The notes under the pieces were generated by a model that worked only from the letters and a program-made list of their open reading frames with translations, was not told the origin of the DNA and made no database searches. A stretch of DNA of 64,000 bases from JABWBD01 sp040768665 (GTDB lineage: Bacteria > Planctomycetota > Planctomycetia > Pirellulales > Thermoguttaceae): positions 186,001 to 250,000 of the forward strand of contig JAXGMN010000015.1 of the NCBI GenBank assembly GCA_040768665.1, in the 5' to 3' direction. This document shows positions 7,779 to 16,212 of this stretch, in pieces. Position 1 is the stretch's first letter, and every line of letters starts with the position of its first letter. A program made the translations under genes and the position numbers.

Positions 7779-9497
7779 ATGGCACAGAAGTCGGCTGCTG
7801 AGCATCGGACTCGGGAAGACGGCCGGCTCGCCGAGCCAGAACGAAATGGAAGCGGGGATCGGGATTCCGGACGGACCGAGGAACCGATTGCCCCGGTCGT
7901 CGAACAAGCGGAAGCGGCGGGGCGCGCAGCGAAAGCCGCCAGAAATCCCGAACCACCGCCGCTACCCGGCCGACAACCCCGGGTAGGGCCGGTCGAGGCG
8001 GGGAAGTCTTCCGTGAGCCTGGCACACGTTCTGCTCCGTCAAACGCCGAGTTGGCTCATCAGCATGGTCCTGCACGTGATTGTGCTCGTGGTGCTGGCGC
8101 TGATTACGATGACACCGGAAGCGGCCGATTCGTTGCGCCACCTCGTTGTTATGTCCTCCGAGTCCCCTCAACTCGACCCATTGGAGGTGCCGGACGATCC
8201 GGCGGACGATCTGAGTCTCTCGGAGCCCCAGTTGATCGCCGCCCCGGAGGCGGCCCCCGAGTCGATCGACATTGCCACGGTCGACCGAGTCGCAGCGCTA
8301 CCGGGGACGATCGAGCTAGGCGCGGTCGGGCTGGAGATCGCGCCCAGGGATCACCTGCTGGAATCGATCGGCTCGCGCCCGGGCGGTTCCCTTTCCGGAC
8401 GCGGCGCAGCGAAGGCCGCGTTGCTCGCCGAGGCGGGTGGAAATGAGATGAGCGAGCAAGCGGTTGCCAAAGCGTTGAAGTGGCTTGCCGAGCACCAGTT
8501 TCGCGACGGGGGATGGAATCTCGCTTTCGCGGGCCACCCGGGCTGTCGCGGCCGATGCCGCAACGTTGCCAGCCCTCTGGCCGAGACCAGAAATGCGGCC
8601 ACCGCATTGGCCCTTCTGCCGTTTCTTGGAGCCGGTCATACGCACAAATCGGGCGAGTACACGACGACCGTCCGGAAGGGGCTCTACTTCCTGATCAAAA
8701 GGATGCAGCAGACCCGGCAGGGCGGCAGCCTTTTCGAACCCGGCGGACGAATGTACTCGCACGGCCTGGCGAGTATTGTCCTCTGCGAAGCGTATGCAAT
8801 GACCAACGACAGGAACCTGTACGACCCGGCTCAGCAGGCGGTCAATTTCATCTGTTTTGCGCAGGATCCGATCGGCGGCGGCTGGCGGTACGTGCCACAG
8901 CAGAGCGGAGATACTTCGGTGGTGGGCTGGCAGTTGATGGCACTGAAGAGCGGGCTTATGGGATATCTCGAGATCCCGCCGCTGGTCGTGAAGCGGGCCT
9001 CGCTCTTTCTCGACACGGTTCAAGGGGACGACGGAGCCACGTATCGTTATCGGCCCGGCTACGCGCTTCCCGGCGAGGAGCAGCAAGATGCAACGTCGGC
9101 GATCGGGCTTCTCTGCCGTATGTATCTTGGCTGGAAGAAGGACGTCCCGGCGCTGGAGCGTGGAGTCCAGATGCTGTCCGACGCCGGGCCAAGCCCGACC
9201 GACATGTACTACAACTACTATGCGACCCAGGTGCTGCGCCACTGGGAGGGCGATCTCTGGAAGAAGTGGAACGTCGTGATGCGGGACCGGCTGATCGAGT
9301 CCCAAGCCACCAAGGGACATGAAGCAGGGAGCTGGTACGTAGGAGGCGGAGACCGTTCCAACGAACTTGCAGGACGGCTCTACTGCACGGCCATGGCGAC
9401 CATGATCCTGGAGGTGTACTACCGTCACCTGCCGATCTATCGCAAGCAGAGCACCGAGCACGATTTCCCCGTGGACGGGGGCGACCGGCACGATTGA
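7779..9497 (+). CDS. Membrane-anchored prenyltransferase/squalene-cyclase-like toroid protein
   Basis: A 572-residue protein. Residues 1-85 are charged and Pro-rich, followed by one membrane helix (about 89-108, LISMVLHVIVLVVLALITM). Residues about 120-210 are an acidic linker. From about 225 to the end are repeats typical of alpha/alpha toroids (KALKWLAEHQ, DGGWNLAF, GGGWRYVPQQSGDTSV, DATSAIGLLCRMYLG). This family is common in planctomycetes and annotated as terpene cyclase/prenyltransferase-repeat protein. The DxDD acid motif of true squalene cyclases is not visible, so cyclase activity is doubtful. The ATG has only a weak ribosome binding site, so the start could be elsewhere in the charged N-terminus. 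Single gene; a terminator lies at 9717-9755. Confidence 0.75.
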   Translation: MAQKSAAEHRTREDGRLAEPERNGSGDRDSGRTEEPIAPVVEQAEAAGRAAKAARNPEPPPLPGRQPRVGPVEAGKSSVSLAHVLLRQTPSWLISMVLHVIVLVVLALITMTPEAADSLRHLVVMSSESPQLDPLEVPDDPADDLSLSEPQLIAAPEAAPESIDIATVDRVAALPGTIELGAVGLEIAPRDHLLESIGSRPGGSLSGRGAAKAALLAEAGGNEMSEQAVAKALKWLAEHQFRDGGWNLAFAGHPGCRGRCRNVASPLAETRNAATALALLPFLGAGHTHKSGEYTTTVRKGLYFLIKRMQQTRQGGSLFEPGGRMYSHGLASIVLCEAYAMTNDRNLYDPAQQAVNFICFAQDPIGGGWRYVPQQSGDTSVVGWQLMALKSGLMGYLEIPPLVVKRASLFLDTVQGDDGATYRYRPGYALPGEEQQDATSAIGLLCRMYLGWKKDVPALERGVQMLSDAGPSPTDMYYNYYATQVLRHWEGDLWKKWNVVMRDRLIESQATKGHEAGSWYVGGGDRSNELAGRLYCTAMATMILEVYYRHLPIYRKQSTEHDFPVDGGDRHD

Positions 9498-9716
9498 GCA
9501 TCGGAACCGGCGTTCGGCGAGTCTAGCGCCGTGTCGTTAGAGGCACTCCCGTCTCCGGAGGCATTGCCATCGCCGAAATTCAAGATAAACTAAATAGTGA
9601 CTGGCCAGTCGAGAGGAAGGGCCGGTACACCAGGTTCAGCCGCTGGCTCCACATGAAACATGGGCAGCAGGCAACCAGTGATGGCGTATCGCCCCTTTCT
9701 CTGAAAAACTTGACTG

Positions 9717-9755
9717 AAGAAGCCCGCCTCTCGGGTGCGGGCTTCTTTCTTTTCT
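9717..9755 (+). terminator. Rho-independent terminator
   Basis: Stem AAGAAGCCCGC / GCGGGCTTCTT (11 bp) followed by TTCTTTTCTT. It lies 220 bases after the toroid gene on the plus strand and just beyond the stop of the convergent DUF6807 gene, so it may serve both. The preceding 9580-9716 is noncoding; a small RNA ending here is possible but not shown. Confidence 0.85.
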
Positions 9756-9761
9756 TGATCT

Positions 9762-10823
9762 TTATGGCCTCTGTTTCTCCATGGCTGGCAGCGACACTGA
9801 CGAAAACGCTTGCCACCGATCGTCGCACAGTTCGACACCCGGCACTCTCCCGTGCATCCAAAGGCCGTAGCGGAGGCGGATCGGCTTGCTGGGCTCGATG
9901 GTCCGCGGACCGCTGAGTGTGAAGCAGACGCCCATCCAACCATCGTTGCGGACGTGAAACGGCGACGGGTGTCCGGGATTCTCCGGATGGTCCATCAAGG
10001 CGATTCCGCCGCGAAGCTCCTCGGTAACGGGGCCGCTGTAGTCGACCCAGCGGGCCGGTTTTCGGAAAACTCCCTCTTCGTCGCGATGTCCTTCCGAGTT
10101 GAGAATCCGTCCGCCGCCGTCGTGCACGCCGATCGTCTTGGCCATGCGGACTCCGATCAGGCCAAAGGGAGTCGCACCGAGCGTAACGGGTTCCTGGCCG
10201 GGAGCTTCCAGTTGAAGGTCGATGTAGACCAGAAACTCTTCACCCGAAAGGGGCGCAACCTCGATCCGGCGCCGGTCACGCATTCGCGTCTTGCCTTCCG
10301 GATCCTGCCAGGCATTGACCGTGAGCACCCAAGCCGAGTGCGGACCGTCGCTGAACTGCTCGACCCGCTCGTGGACGATCTTCCCTCCCCGGTCGCTCCA
10401 GAAATCGACGCCGGCGACGTCGTGATGGGAAATCCAGACCGAGTTGTGGTGGCTGTGACCGACCGGATCGTGCGGATGCCCCATGCGAGTCAGCGACCAC
10501 TCGGCCGGACCGCGGAACGGGTAGAGAAACGGCCGGCAAAGCGAAGGGCCGAAATGGTACCGCGTCAGCTCCCGCCCCAGATGTTGGAAGGACGCCTGGT
10601 CGTACGGCAACGGTAGCACTTGTACGTCGGGCACCGGCCTGGCGTTGGGCAACGTGTTATCTTCCGCCGTCGCGCCGCACGACAGGAGGGCGACGGAGAG
10701 AAACAGCGGTGTGGTAAAATCCCAAATCCGAAATCCGAAATCCGAAACAAATCCCAAATACAAAATCGGAAAAGTCAAAGAGTTCGTGGGTAATTCGTGA
10801 GATGAGCGACCGATCCGGCGCAT
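9762..10823 (-). CDS. DUF6807 (PmoA-like) secreted protein
   Basis: A 353-residue protein. Residues about 60-345 match the DUF6807 family, once annotated 'methane oxygenase PmoA' although unrelated to the membrane monooxygenase: SLCRPFLYPFRGPAEW, GHSHHNSVWISHHDVAG, GGIALMDHPENPGHPSPFHV. The His-rich block is the hallmark of the family. Function is unknown; relatives sit in carbohydrate and sulfatase loci. AAAGGA precedes the ATG at 10823. The N-terminus is odd: between MRRIGRS and the hydrophobic core TTPLFLSVALLSC lie about 30 residues (FGFRIWDF and similar) encoded by an ATTTCGG-type simple repeat, apparently inserted into the signal peptide. Confidence 0.8.
   Translation of the reverse strand: MRRIGRSSHELPTNSLTFPILYLGFVSDFGFRIWDFTTPLFLSVALLSCGATAEDNTLPNARPVPDVQVLPLPYDQASFQHLGRELTRYHFGPSLCRPFLYPFRGPAEWSLTRMGHPHDPVGHSHHNSVWISHHDVAGVDFWSDRGGKIVHERVEQFSDGPHSAWVLTVNAWQDPEGKTRMRDRRRIEVAPLSGEEFLVYIDLQLEAPGQEPVTLGATPFGLIGVRMAKTIGVHDGGGRILNSEGHRDEEGVFRKPARWVDYSGPVTEELRGGIALMDHPENPGHPSPFHVRNDGWMGVCFTLSGPRTIEPSKPIRLRYGLWMHGRVPGVELCDDRWQAFSSVSLPAMEKQRP
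10714..10775. repeat. ATTTCGG/ATTTGGG simple repeat inside a signal peptide
   Basis: On the minus strand the sequence reads as repeats of GGATTTCGGATTT and TGGGATTT, AT-rich in a GC-rich gene. It is in frame and adds residues such as SDFGFRIWDF to the start of the DUF6807 protein. Confidence 0.6.
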
Positions 10824-10866
10824 GGGTTTGGGTCCTTTCGTACGGGTGTTTTGAATGGCTTCGGAT

Positions 10867-11643
10867 TCATTGCTTCCGACTTCGGCTTTGCTTGCCGCGC
10901 CGGCGGCTGAACAGCCAGTCGACTAGCTGCGGCTCGTGATAGGCCCGGCTCCAGGCGTTGTGCCCCGCCCCTTCATACTCGGTGTAGTTCACATCGGCCC
11001 CGGCTTGCTTGAGCGAGTCGACGATCGAGCGAGAACGGGCCACCGGGACGGCGTCGTCGCTGCCGCCGTGGAACAGCCAGAACGCGACGCGGGCGATGCT
11101 CCTGGCCCGTGCGTTGTCGGCGCCTCCGCAAATGACAATTGCAGCGGCGTAGTCGTCCGGGCGGCGAACCAGCAGATCAAGGATCCCAAACCCGCCCATC
11201 GACATTCCGGTCGCGTAGCGGCGGTCGGGATCGATGTTGAACTCTTTCTCGAGCGAGTCGAGGATTTCCATCGTCAGTCGCATCGGAACGCTGGGCTCTG
11301 CCGGAGTCGTATGGGGCTCCGGGCTGTCCCACGGGACCTCGACCCAGCGGTGGCCTTCCGGACACTGCGGGGCGACCAGAAAACAGGGCTGCCGGGCTGC
11401 CGCTTCATCGCCGACCAGCCGTAAGACCTCGGCGTGGATCAGTTGGGCCTCGTTGTCCGTGCCACGCTCGCCTGCCCCGTGGAGAAACACAAGGAGCGGG
11501 TATTTTTTGACCGGGTCGTAACTGGCGGGGATATGCAGGCGGTAGGGCAGCGTTTGCCCATCGGCGCTGCGGTAGATTCGCTTCTCCAGATGCCGGCGAA
11601 GTGCGGCTTCGACCGCTGTGAAAGTGCTGTCGTGGGACATCAT
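10867..11643 (-). CDS. Alpha/beta hydrolase, esterase/dienelactone-hydrolase type
   Basis: A 258-residue alpha/beta-hydrolase protein without a signal peptide. The oxyanion-loop motif LVFLHGAGERG is near residue 50, the nucleophile elbow GMSMGG (Ser near 150) follows, and then the acid (HGGSDDAVPVA) and catalytic His (GAGHNAW). This is a complete Ser-Asp-His set. Similar domains are annotated as phospholipase/carboxylesterase or prolyl-oligopeptidase-like. The substrate is unknown. It lies 44 bases upstream of the DUF6807 gene on the same strand, so the two are probably co-transcribed. Confidence 0.8.
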   Translation of the reverse strand: MMSHDSTFTAVEAALRRHLEKRIYRSADGQTLPYRLHIPASYDPVKKYPLLVFLHGAGERGTDNEAQLIHAEVLRLVGDEAAARQPCFLVAPQCPEGHRWVEVPWDSPEPHTTPAEPSVPMRLTMEILDSLEKEFNIDPDRRYATGMSMGGFGILDLLVRRPDDYAAAIVICGGADNARARSIARVAFWLFHGGSDDAVPVARSRSIVDSLKQAGADVNYTEYEGAGHNAWSRAYHEPQLVDWLFSRRRGKQSRSRKQ

Positions 11644-11717
11644 GAGGGCAGGGATAATGCAGAAGGTCGTTGTGGGGAGGGTGAACGAGTGATTCTCATC
11701 AGCAGTGCAGGACGGGC

Positions 11718-11732
11718 AGCAGCCGGGCTGCT
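11718..11732. repeat. Third copy of palindrome AGCAGCCnGGCTGCT
   Basis: AGCAGCCGGGCTGCT, identical to the copy at 7550-7564. Confidence 0.65.
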
Positions 11733-11775
11733 ATCCCACACGCTATCTGCTCGCCAGTCCTTCTTCAAGACGCTG

Positions 11776-11892
11776 GCTTGGCAACCTGACTTCACCTGCC
11801 GGATGAAGCGGCAGGGGTCGGTGTTGTGGCGAGGTTTCGTGGTAGCTTGGGAACCTGGCTCACCTGCCGGGTGAACCGGCAGGGGTCGGTGT
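11776..11892. repeat. Two 69-bp-spaced direct repeats with hairpins
   Basis: Units at 11776-11824 and 11845-11892 share GCTTGGnAACCTG, then CACCTGCCGG, then CGGCAGGGGTCGGTGT. Each folds as a hairpin (CCTGCC...GGCAGG). They lie just past the 3' end of flhB. There is no T-run, so a simple terminator role is unlikely. Confidence 0.65.
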
Positions 11893-11924
11893 CACCACTG
11901 CCTCTTGTTCGCAAGCGCACCAGG

Positions 11925-12992
11925 CTACGCGATTTTCTTGTTCTTGAGCTGGTAGACATACGCCAGGATTTCTGCCACGGCGGCGTATTTGTCCTGCGGG
12001 ATCGGGCGGTTTACGTCGACGTCGCGGTAGAGCGCCTGCGCCAGCGGCTTCTTCTCGACGATCGGGATGCCGTGTTCCAGGGCCAGCTTGCGGATCCGCT
12101 GGGCCAGAATCCCGGCGCCCTTGGCTACCACCACCGGGACGGCCATTGTCTTAGGGTCGAACTGGATCGCGATGGCCAGTTCGGTCGGATTGGTCACGAC
12201 GACGTCGGCTTTGGGCACGCTGCTGGACAAGCGATTGAGCACGAGCTGCCTCTGCACGGCGCGGCGCCGGGCCGCGATTTGCGGATCGCCCTCCAGGTTT
12301 TTCATTTCCTCGCGAACCTCCTGCGACGTCATCTTGAGGTCCTGCTCGTGCTTCCACCGCTGGAAGGCGTAGTCGAGAACGGCCAGGACCAGCAGTGCAG
12401 CGGCGATCTTGATCGTCGTCCAGACCACGACCTCGGCGAGATACTTTGCCGATACGGGCAAGGCCAGGGCGGTGAGACTCAGAACCGTATCGTACTCGTG
12501 GTAAAGCGATGCGAAGGCAACTGCGCCGACGATCACGACCTTGATGATTCCGAACACCAGACGCATGGCGCTCGGGAGCGAAAAGATGCGGCCAAGCCCC
12601 TTGAGGGGATCGATCCGGGACCAATCCGCCATGAGCTTCTGAGGCAAGAAGAGGAAGCCCACCTGCGAGAGGTTGATCACGATCGCGGCCACCAGCAGCA
12701 TCCCAAAAATGGGAAGCATGTAGCGGGCAAGCTCGAGCAGGGTGTCGTTCCAGGCGACCATCGTGAAATCGAGGTCGGCCCTGAGCCAGGGATCGCCGCC
12801 GAGTTGCCGCTTGGTGTAGCGGCCGAGAAAGTCGACGAACGCTCCGCCCGACATCAGGAGCACGACCATTCCGATCAGCAGCAGCGCGGCGGAGGCCAGG
12901 TCCTGGCTTCGCGCAACCTGGCCTTCCTCGCGAGCCTTCTGGCGGCGATGCGGGGTCGGATCCTGCGATTTTTCGCCGTTGTCCTCGGCCAT
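11925..12992 (-). CDS. flhB: Flagellar export-gate protein FlhB
   Basis: A 355-residue FlhB. The N-terminal signature is EKSQDPTPHRRQKAREEGQV, four membrane helices follow (about 32-52, 90-115, 145-165, 185-210), then the cytoplasmic FlhBC domain. FlhB autocleaves at NPTH and sets the switch from hook to filament export. Here the site reads NPTE (268-271), with Glu for His. It starts 14 bases after the fliR stop and is the last flagellar gene of the block; flhA, its usual neighbour, does not follow. Confidence 0.95.
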   Translation of the reverse strand: MAEDNGEKSQDPTPHRRQKAREEGQVARSQDLASAALLLIGMVVLLMSGGAFVDFLGRYTKRQLGGDPWLRADLDFTMVAWNDTLLELARYMLPIFGMLLVAAIVINLSQVGFLFLPQKLMADWSRIDPLKGLGRIFSLPSAMRLVFGIIKVVIVGAVAFASLYHEYDTVLSLTALALPVSAKYLAEVVVWTTIKIAAALLVLAVLDYAFQRWKHEQDLKMTSQEVREEMKNLEGDPQIAARRRAVQRQLVLNRLSSSVPKADVVVTNPTELAIAIQFDPKTMAVPVVVAKGAGILAQRIRKLALEHGIPIVEKKPLAQALYRDVDVNRPIPQDKYAAVAEILAYVYQLKNKKIA

Positions 12993-13006
12993 CGATCAAC
13001 CGGTTT

Positions 13007-13807
13007 TCACGAGAGCCACTCGGATCGGAGCGGGGCGTGGAGGGCGTCGAGGAGGATTTCCAGCGCCGGTTCCATCTGTTCCTGAAAAACCCAGACGGCG
13101 GCTCCCAGGGAAAGCGAGACCGCTCCGAAGGCGACCATCGCATTCAGCCCGAAACCGACCGCCATGATGTTCAACTGCGGGAGGGTCCGACTGATCAAGC
13201 CCATCACCAAGGTGGCCAGCAACAAGGCCGTGACGGCGGGCATGGCCGCGCGCAGTCCCAGGGCGAAGCTCTGGGCGGCAAGCGCGACGAAAGCGTCTCC
13301 GAGCGAGAAGGGCACGCCGCAACTGCCCGGCGGGATCGTTTGATAGGTGTCCAGCAGCCCGGCCATCACCATGCGATGGCCTCCGATCAGCACGAACACG
13401 GCCATGGCAACCAGGTGGAAGAGCCGGGAAAACAGCGGTACGCTCTCGCCCGACGCCGGATCGAAGACATCGGCAAGCATCAGGCCGCCCACCCGGCCGA
13501 TCAGCTCGCCGGCGAGTTGTATGCCCGAAAAGAGAACCACCAGGCCCAGTCCCAGACAGAGCCCAATGACCAGTTCGCTGCCGACCAGCACCAAGAGGTG
13601 AACGAGACTGCCGGGTTGAGGAATCGCAACGTTCCACTGGCTGGGCACGATCAGCAGGGCGATCGCGGCGGAGAGGAGTGCGCGAAATTGCATCGGCGAC
13701 TCGGGGGTATTCAGCAGGGGCGCGGACGACATCAGCCCGCTCACCCGGCTCAAGACCAGGGTGAAGAGGACGACTTTGCCGGCGTCGATTTGGGTGGCCC
13801 AGTGCAT
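13007..13807 (-). CDS. fliR: Flagellar export-gate protein FliR
   Basis: A 266-residue, mostly hydrophobic protein with about six membrane helices. Its family text is visible: RALLSAAIALLIVP, GLGLVVLFSGIQLAGELIG and LISRTLPQLNIMAVGF. FliR forms the export gate with FliP and FliQ in the MS ring. Its start codon lies 9 bases from a G-rich minisatellite, so its ribosome binding site lies next to the repeat. Confidence 0.95.
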   Translation of the reverse strand: MHWATQIDAGKVVLFTLVLSRVSGLMSSAPLLNTPESPMQFRALLSAAIALLIVPSQWNVAIPQPGSLVHLLVLVGSELVIGLCLGLGLVVLFSGIQLAGELIGRVGGLMLADVFDPASGESVPLFSRLFHLVAMAVFVLIGGHRMVMAGLLDTYQTIPPGSCGVPFSLGDAFVALAAQSFALGLRAAMPAVTALLLATLVMGLISRTLPQLNIMAVGFGLNAMVAFGAVSLSLGAAVWVFQEQMEPALEILLDALHAPLRSEWLS

Positions 13808-13816
13808 TGGGGGGCA

Positions 13817-13984
13817 GTGGTTAGTGGTTAGTGGTTAGTGGTTAGTGGTTAGTGGTTAGTGGTTGGGTGGTTGGTGGTTGGTGGTTGGTGGTTGGTGGTT
13901 GGTGGTTAGTGGTTGGTGGTTGTGGTAGTGGTTGGTGGTTGGTGGTTGGTGGTTGGTGGTTGGTGGTTGGTGGTTGGTGGTTGG
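13817..13984. repeat. GGTTAGT/GGTTGGT minisatellite
   Basis: About 168 bases of near-perfect 7-bp units (GTGGTTA, then GTGGTTG) fill almost all of the fliQ-fliR gap. The plus strand is G-rich and telomere-like and could form G-quadruplexes; the flagellar mRNA carries the C-rich complement. Confidence 0.95.
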
Positions 13985-14013
13985 TCTGCTGATAACTGAA
14001 AACGATTTGGTGT

Positions 14014-14280
14014 TCAGAGTCGCTCGGCGATGCCGCCGATCAGATCGCTCGAATACTGGAGCATCTGTGTGATCAGCCAGGGAAGCGTGAGGCTGAGCAC
14101 CAGGACCATTGCCACGATCTTCGGCACGAAAGCGATTGTCTGCTCCTGGATCTGGGTGAGAGCCTGAATCAGGCCGATGACCAGCCCGATGACCATGCCC
14201 GCGAGAAGAACGGGTGCCCCGACCAGCAGCCCGATCCAGATCGCTTCGCGTGCCAGGTCGACGGCGTCTTGAGCATTCAT
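14014..14280 (-). CDS. fliQ: Flagellar export-gate protein FliQ
   Basis: An 88-residue protein with two membrane helices (IGLLVGAPVLLAGMVIGLVI and VAMVLVLSLTLPWLI) and the family core GLIQALTQIQEQTIAFVPK between them. The frame stays open upstream, but the family length and the MNAQDAVDLAREA start put the ATG at 14280. Confidence 0.95.
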   Translation of the reverse strand: MNAQDAVDLAREAIWIGLLVGAPVLLAGMVIGLVIGLIQALTQIQEQTIAFVPKIVAMVLVLSLTLPWLITQMLQYSSDLIGGIAERL

Positions 14281-14311
14281 GGCTGAGCCTTTCCGAGCTT
14301 CTGTTCTTAGC

Positions 14312-14407
14312 GGCCCTGACAAAACGGTGCCGGGCACCCTTGCTGTTCCGTGATTTCCGAGGTTTCTTCGACACAAGCCGGGAGCCAGTCCACGTTCTGT
14401 TCGGGCC
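14312..14407. repeat. Degenerate REP-like palindrome
   Basis: Fills the fliP-fliQ gap. Outer arms GGCCC..ACA.AACG and CGTT.TGT..GGGCC pair; inside are GGTGCCGGGCACC and GAGCCAGTCC, the latter shared with the copies at 506-2667. Probably a diverged relative. Confidence 0.45.
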
Positions 14408-14409
14408 TC

Positions 14410-15276
14410 TTACGCAAATGCCTGGAAGCTCTCCATGAGCATGCCGACCACCAGATGCCAACCGTCCAGGAGGACAAACAGGAGAAGTTTGAAGGGCATG
14501 GAGATCAGCACCGGCGGCATCATCAGCATGCCCATCGAGACCATGATGCTGGCGATCACCAGGTCGACGATGAGGAAGGGAAGGAAGATCTGGAACCCGA
14601 TCAGGAACGAGGTCTTCAGTTCGCTGAGCATGAACGCCGGCAACAGCGCCTGCAGGGGTACGTCGTCGTAGCCGGACGGCTGCGGCTGGTCGGGGATGTA
14701 GTTGAGAAAGAGATAGACGTCCGCCTCATTGCCGGTCCGCTCGATTTGCAGGGCCATGAATCGCCGGATCGGATAGACGCCTCTCTCCCACGCCTGCTCG
14801 AGGGTGATCTGGCGGCTGGTGTAGGGCACGATCGCTTCGTCGTACACATCCTTCCAGACCGGGGTCATTACCAGAAGGGTGATGAACAAGGCCAACGTCG
14901 TGATGACCTGGCTGGGAGGCAATTGCTGGGTGCCGATGGCCTGGCGGAGGATGCCAAGCACCACGACGACCCGGACGAAACACGTGGTCATCAGCAAGAT
15001 GGCGGGCGCCAGGCTCAGCACCGTCAATAAGAGCATTACCTGGATCGTAGAGCTCAGGCCCTCCGGACTCGTCCACGATTCCGGTCCGGCAGCCAGCCCC
15101 TCGGGCAATTCCAGCTTGAGCGGCTGATTGGCCGACTCCTGCGCGGCCGACGGGGTCGGAAGCCCGCCGACGACAAAGAGCAAGGCGAGCACGAGCAAGC
15201 GCCGTTGCCACGGGATGTCCGCGCGGGTTGCCGGCGGTGTGTGACAGGCCGAGCTAGCCAGCGGGTAGTCAGGCAT
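14410..15276 (-). CDS. fliP: Flagellar export-gate protein FliP
   Basis: A 288-residue FliP with its usual cleavable signal peptide (RRLLVLALLFVVGGL, AQ|E near residue 44). Signature stretches: SLAPAILLMTTCFVRVVVVL, LRQAIGTQQLPPSQVI, ALLPAFMLSELKTSF and the C-terminal FKLLLFVLLDGWHLVVG. The frame is open for 81 more codons upstream, but the ATG at 15276 overlaps the fliO stop by 8 bases and fits the family length. Confidence 0.95.
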   Translation of the reverse strand: MPDYPLASSACHTPPATRADIPWQRRLLVLALLFVVGGLPTPSAAQESANQPLKLELPEGLAAGPESWTSPEGLSSTIQVMLLLTVLSLAPAILLMTTCFVRVVVVLGILRQAIGTQQLPPSQVITTLALFITLLVMTPVWKDVYDEAIVPYTSRQITLEQAWERGVYPIRRFMALQIERTGNEADVYLFLNYIPDQPQPSGYDDVPLQALLPAFMLSELKTSFLIGFQIFLPFLIVDLVIASIMVSMGMLMMPPVLISMPFKLLLFVLLDGWHLVVGMLMESFQAFA

Positions 15277-16165
15277 CGGCTCTCTCCCGGCCGCGGTAGT
15301 CGGGCCCGTGACGTTTCGTGGGAACCAGACGCGCCTCGTTTTGCGCGGCCGGCGGCAGGAAGCCTTCCGTGGTCCGCTCGCCGGCGAACTGCTGCAAGAC
15401 CTGTCGAAAGGCGGCCGAGGCGCTGTGGGGCTGGGACTGCCGGCAGAGACCCAGCAGGCGGTCGACTTCCTCCGGTTCGGTAATCTCGGCCAGCGCCTGA
15501 ACACCGTCCGGATTGGCATTCACCAGAACGAGCCTCGCGCCGCAACGCAATAAGTGGAGCTGCTGCCGATGGGTCAGCGTAGTGCGGCCAAGCACCTCGA
15601 CGACCTCGGCGGGCAACGTTGCGGTTGCGCCGGGCGTTGCACGCCGCAAAGTCCAGGCGAAGAGAAGGAACAGCCCCAGCACGACGGCAAGGCTGCTTCC
15701 GATCGTCAGAAGCGACGGAATCGGGCTGCGGCGGTCCGTTGTGGCGCCTCCGGGTTGAGATGTATCGCCGGGAGGCGCCAGCCGCGGCATTGCCGGGTGG
15801 CGGGGCGGTGGAATCGCGACTGCGTCGTTCGCGAAGGCAGCTTCGGAGGATGGCAAGGCGGCACTTGTCGCAGGAGCGTTCTCGCCTGTTCGGGTGACGA
15901 GCGAGGCAGGAACCACCGCCGAAGGGCTGTCCGGGAGGATCGATTCGGCGCGGGGAACCGGACTGGCCCAAGGGAGATCCGTTCGGGAATGCGTCGGCGG
16001 CGTCCGGCCGTTGTGGGGGCCTTGCATAGCCGAATCGGCATGTTCAACCGATTCGGCGCCCGGCAACATCCGGGCGGATGAGCGTGGCGAGTAGGTCTGC
16101 GCGGCCAGATCCGCCGGACCAATCAACAACAGACCCGTCAAATAGATTCTCGCCAGTTGGGGCAT
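15269..16165 (-). CDS. fliO: Flagellar assembly protein FliO
   Basis: A 298-residue protein with an N-terminal signal or anchor (LARIYLTGLLLIGPADLA), a long low-complexity Pro/Ala/Ser region, one membrane helix (about 150-172, LLTIGSSLAVVLGLFLLFA) and a FliO domain (VVEVLGRTTLTHRQQLHLL, ARLVLVNANPDGVQALAEI). FliO assists FliP ring assembly. Its position between fliN and fliP supports the call in this poorly conserved family. Confidence 0.85.
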   Translation of the reverse strand: MPQLARIYLTGLLLIGPADLAAQTYSPRSSARMLPGAESVEHADSAMQGPHNGRTPPTHSRTDLPWASPVPRAESILPDSPSAVVPASLVTRTGENAPATSAALPSSEAAFANDAVAIPPPRHPAMPRLAPPGDTSQPGGATTDRRSPIPSLLTIGSSLAVVLGLFLLFAWTLRRATPGATATLPAEVVEVLGRTTLTHRQQLHLLRCGARLVLVNANPDGVQALAEITEPEEVDRLLGLCRQSQPHSASAAFRQVLQQFAGERTTEGFLPPAAQNEARLVPTKRHGPDYRGRERADA

Positions 16166-16212
16166 CCATGCCCTCCCGAGTTTTGTTGACAGCGACTTCC
16201 ACCGGGGTCAGG

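Noticed and set aside
7779..9497. Calling the toroid protein squalene-hopene cyclase
   Set aside because: No DxDD motif, too short and with an N-terminal membrane anchor; only the toroid repeats are shared.
9580..9716. tRNA-like or tmRNA-like sequence (GGTTCAGCC...GGCTCCACA) before the terminator
   Set aside because: No cloverleaf or complete T-arm could be built; left as noncoding with a possible small RNA.
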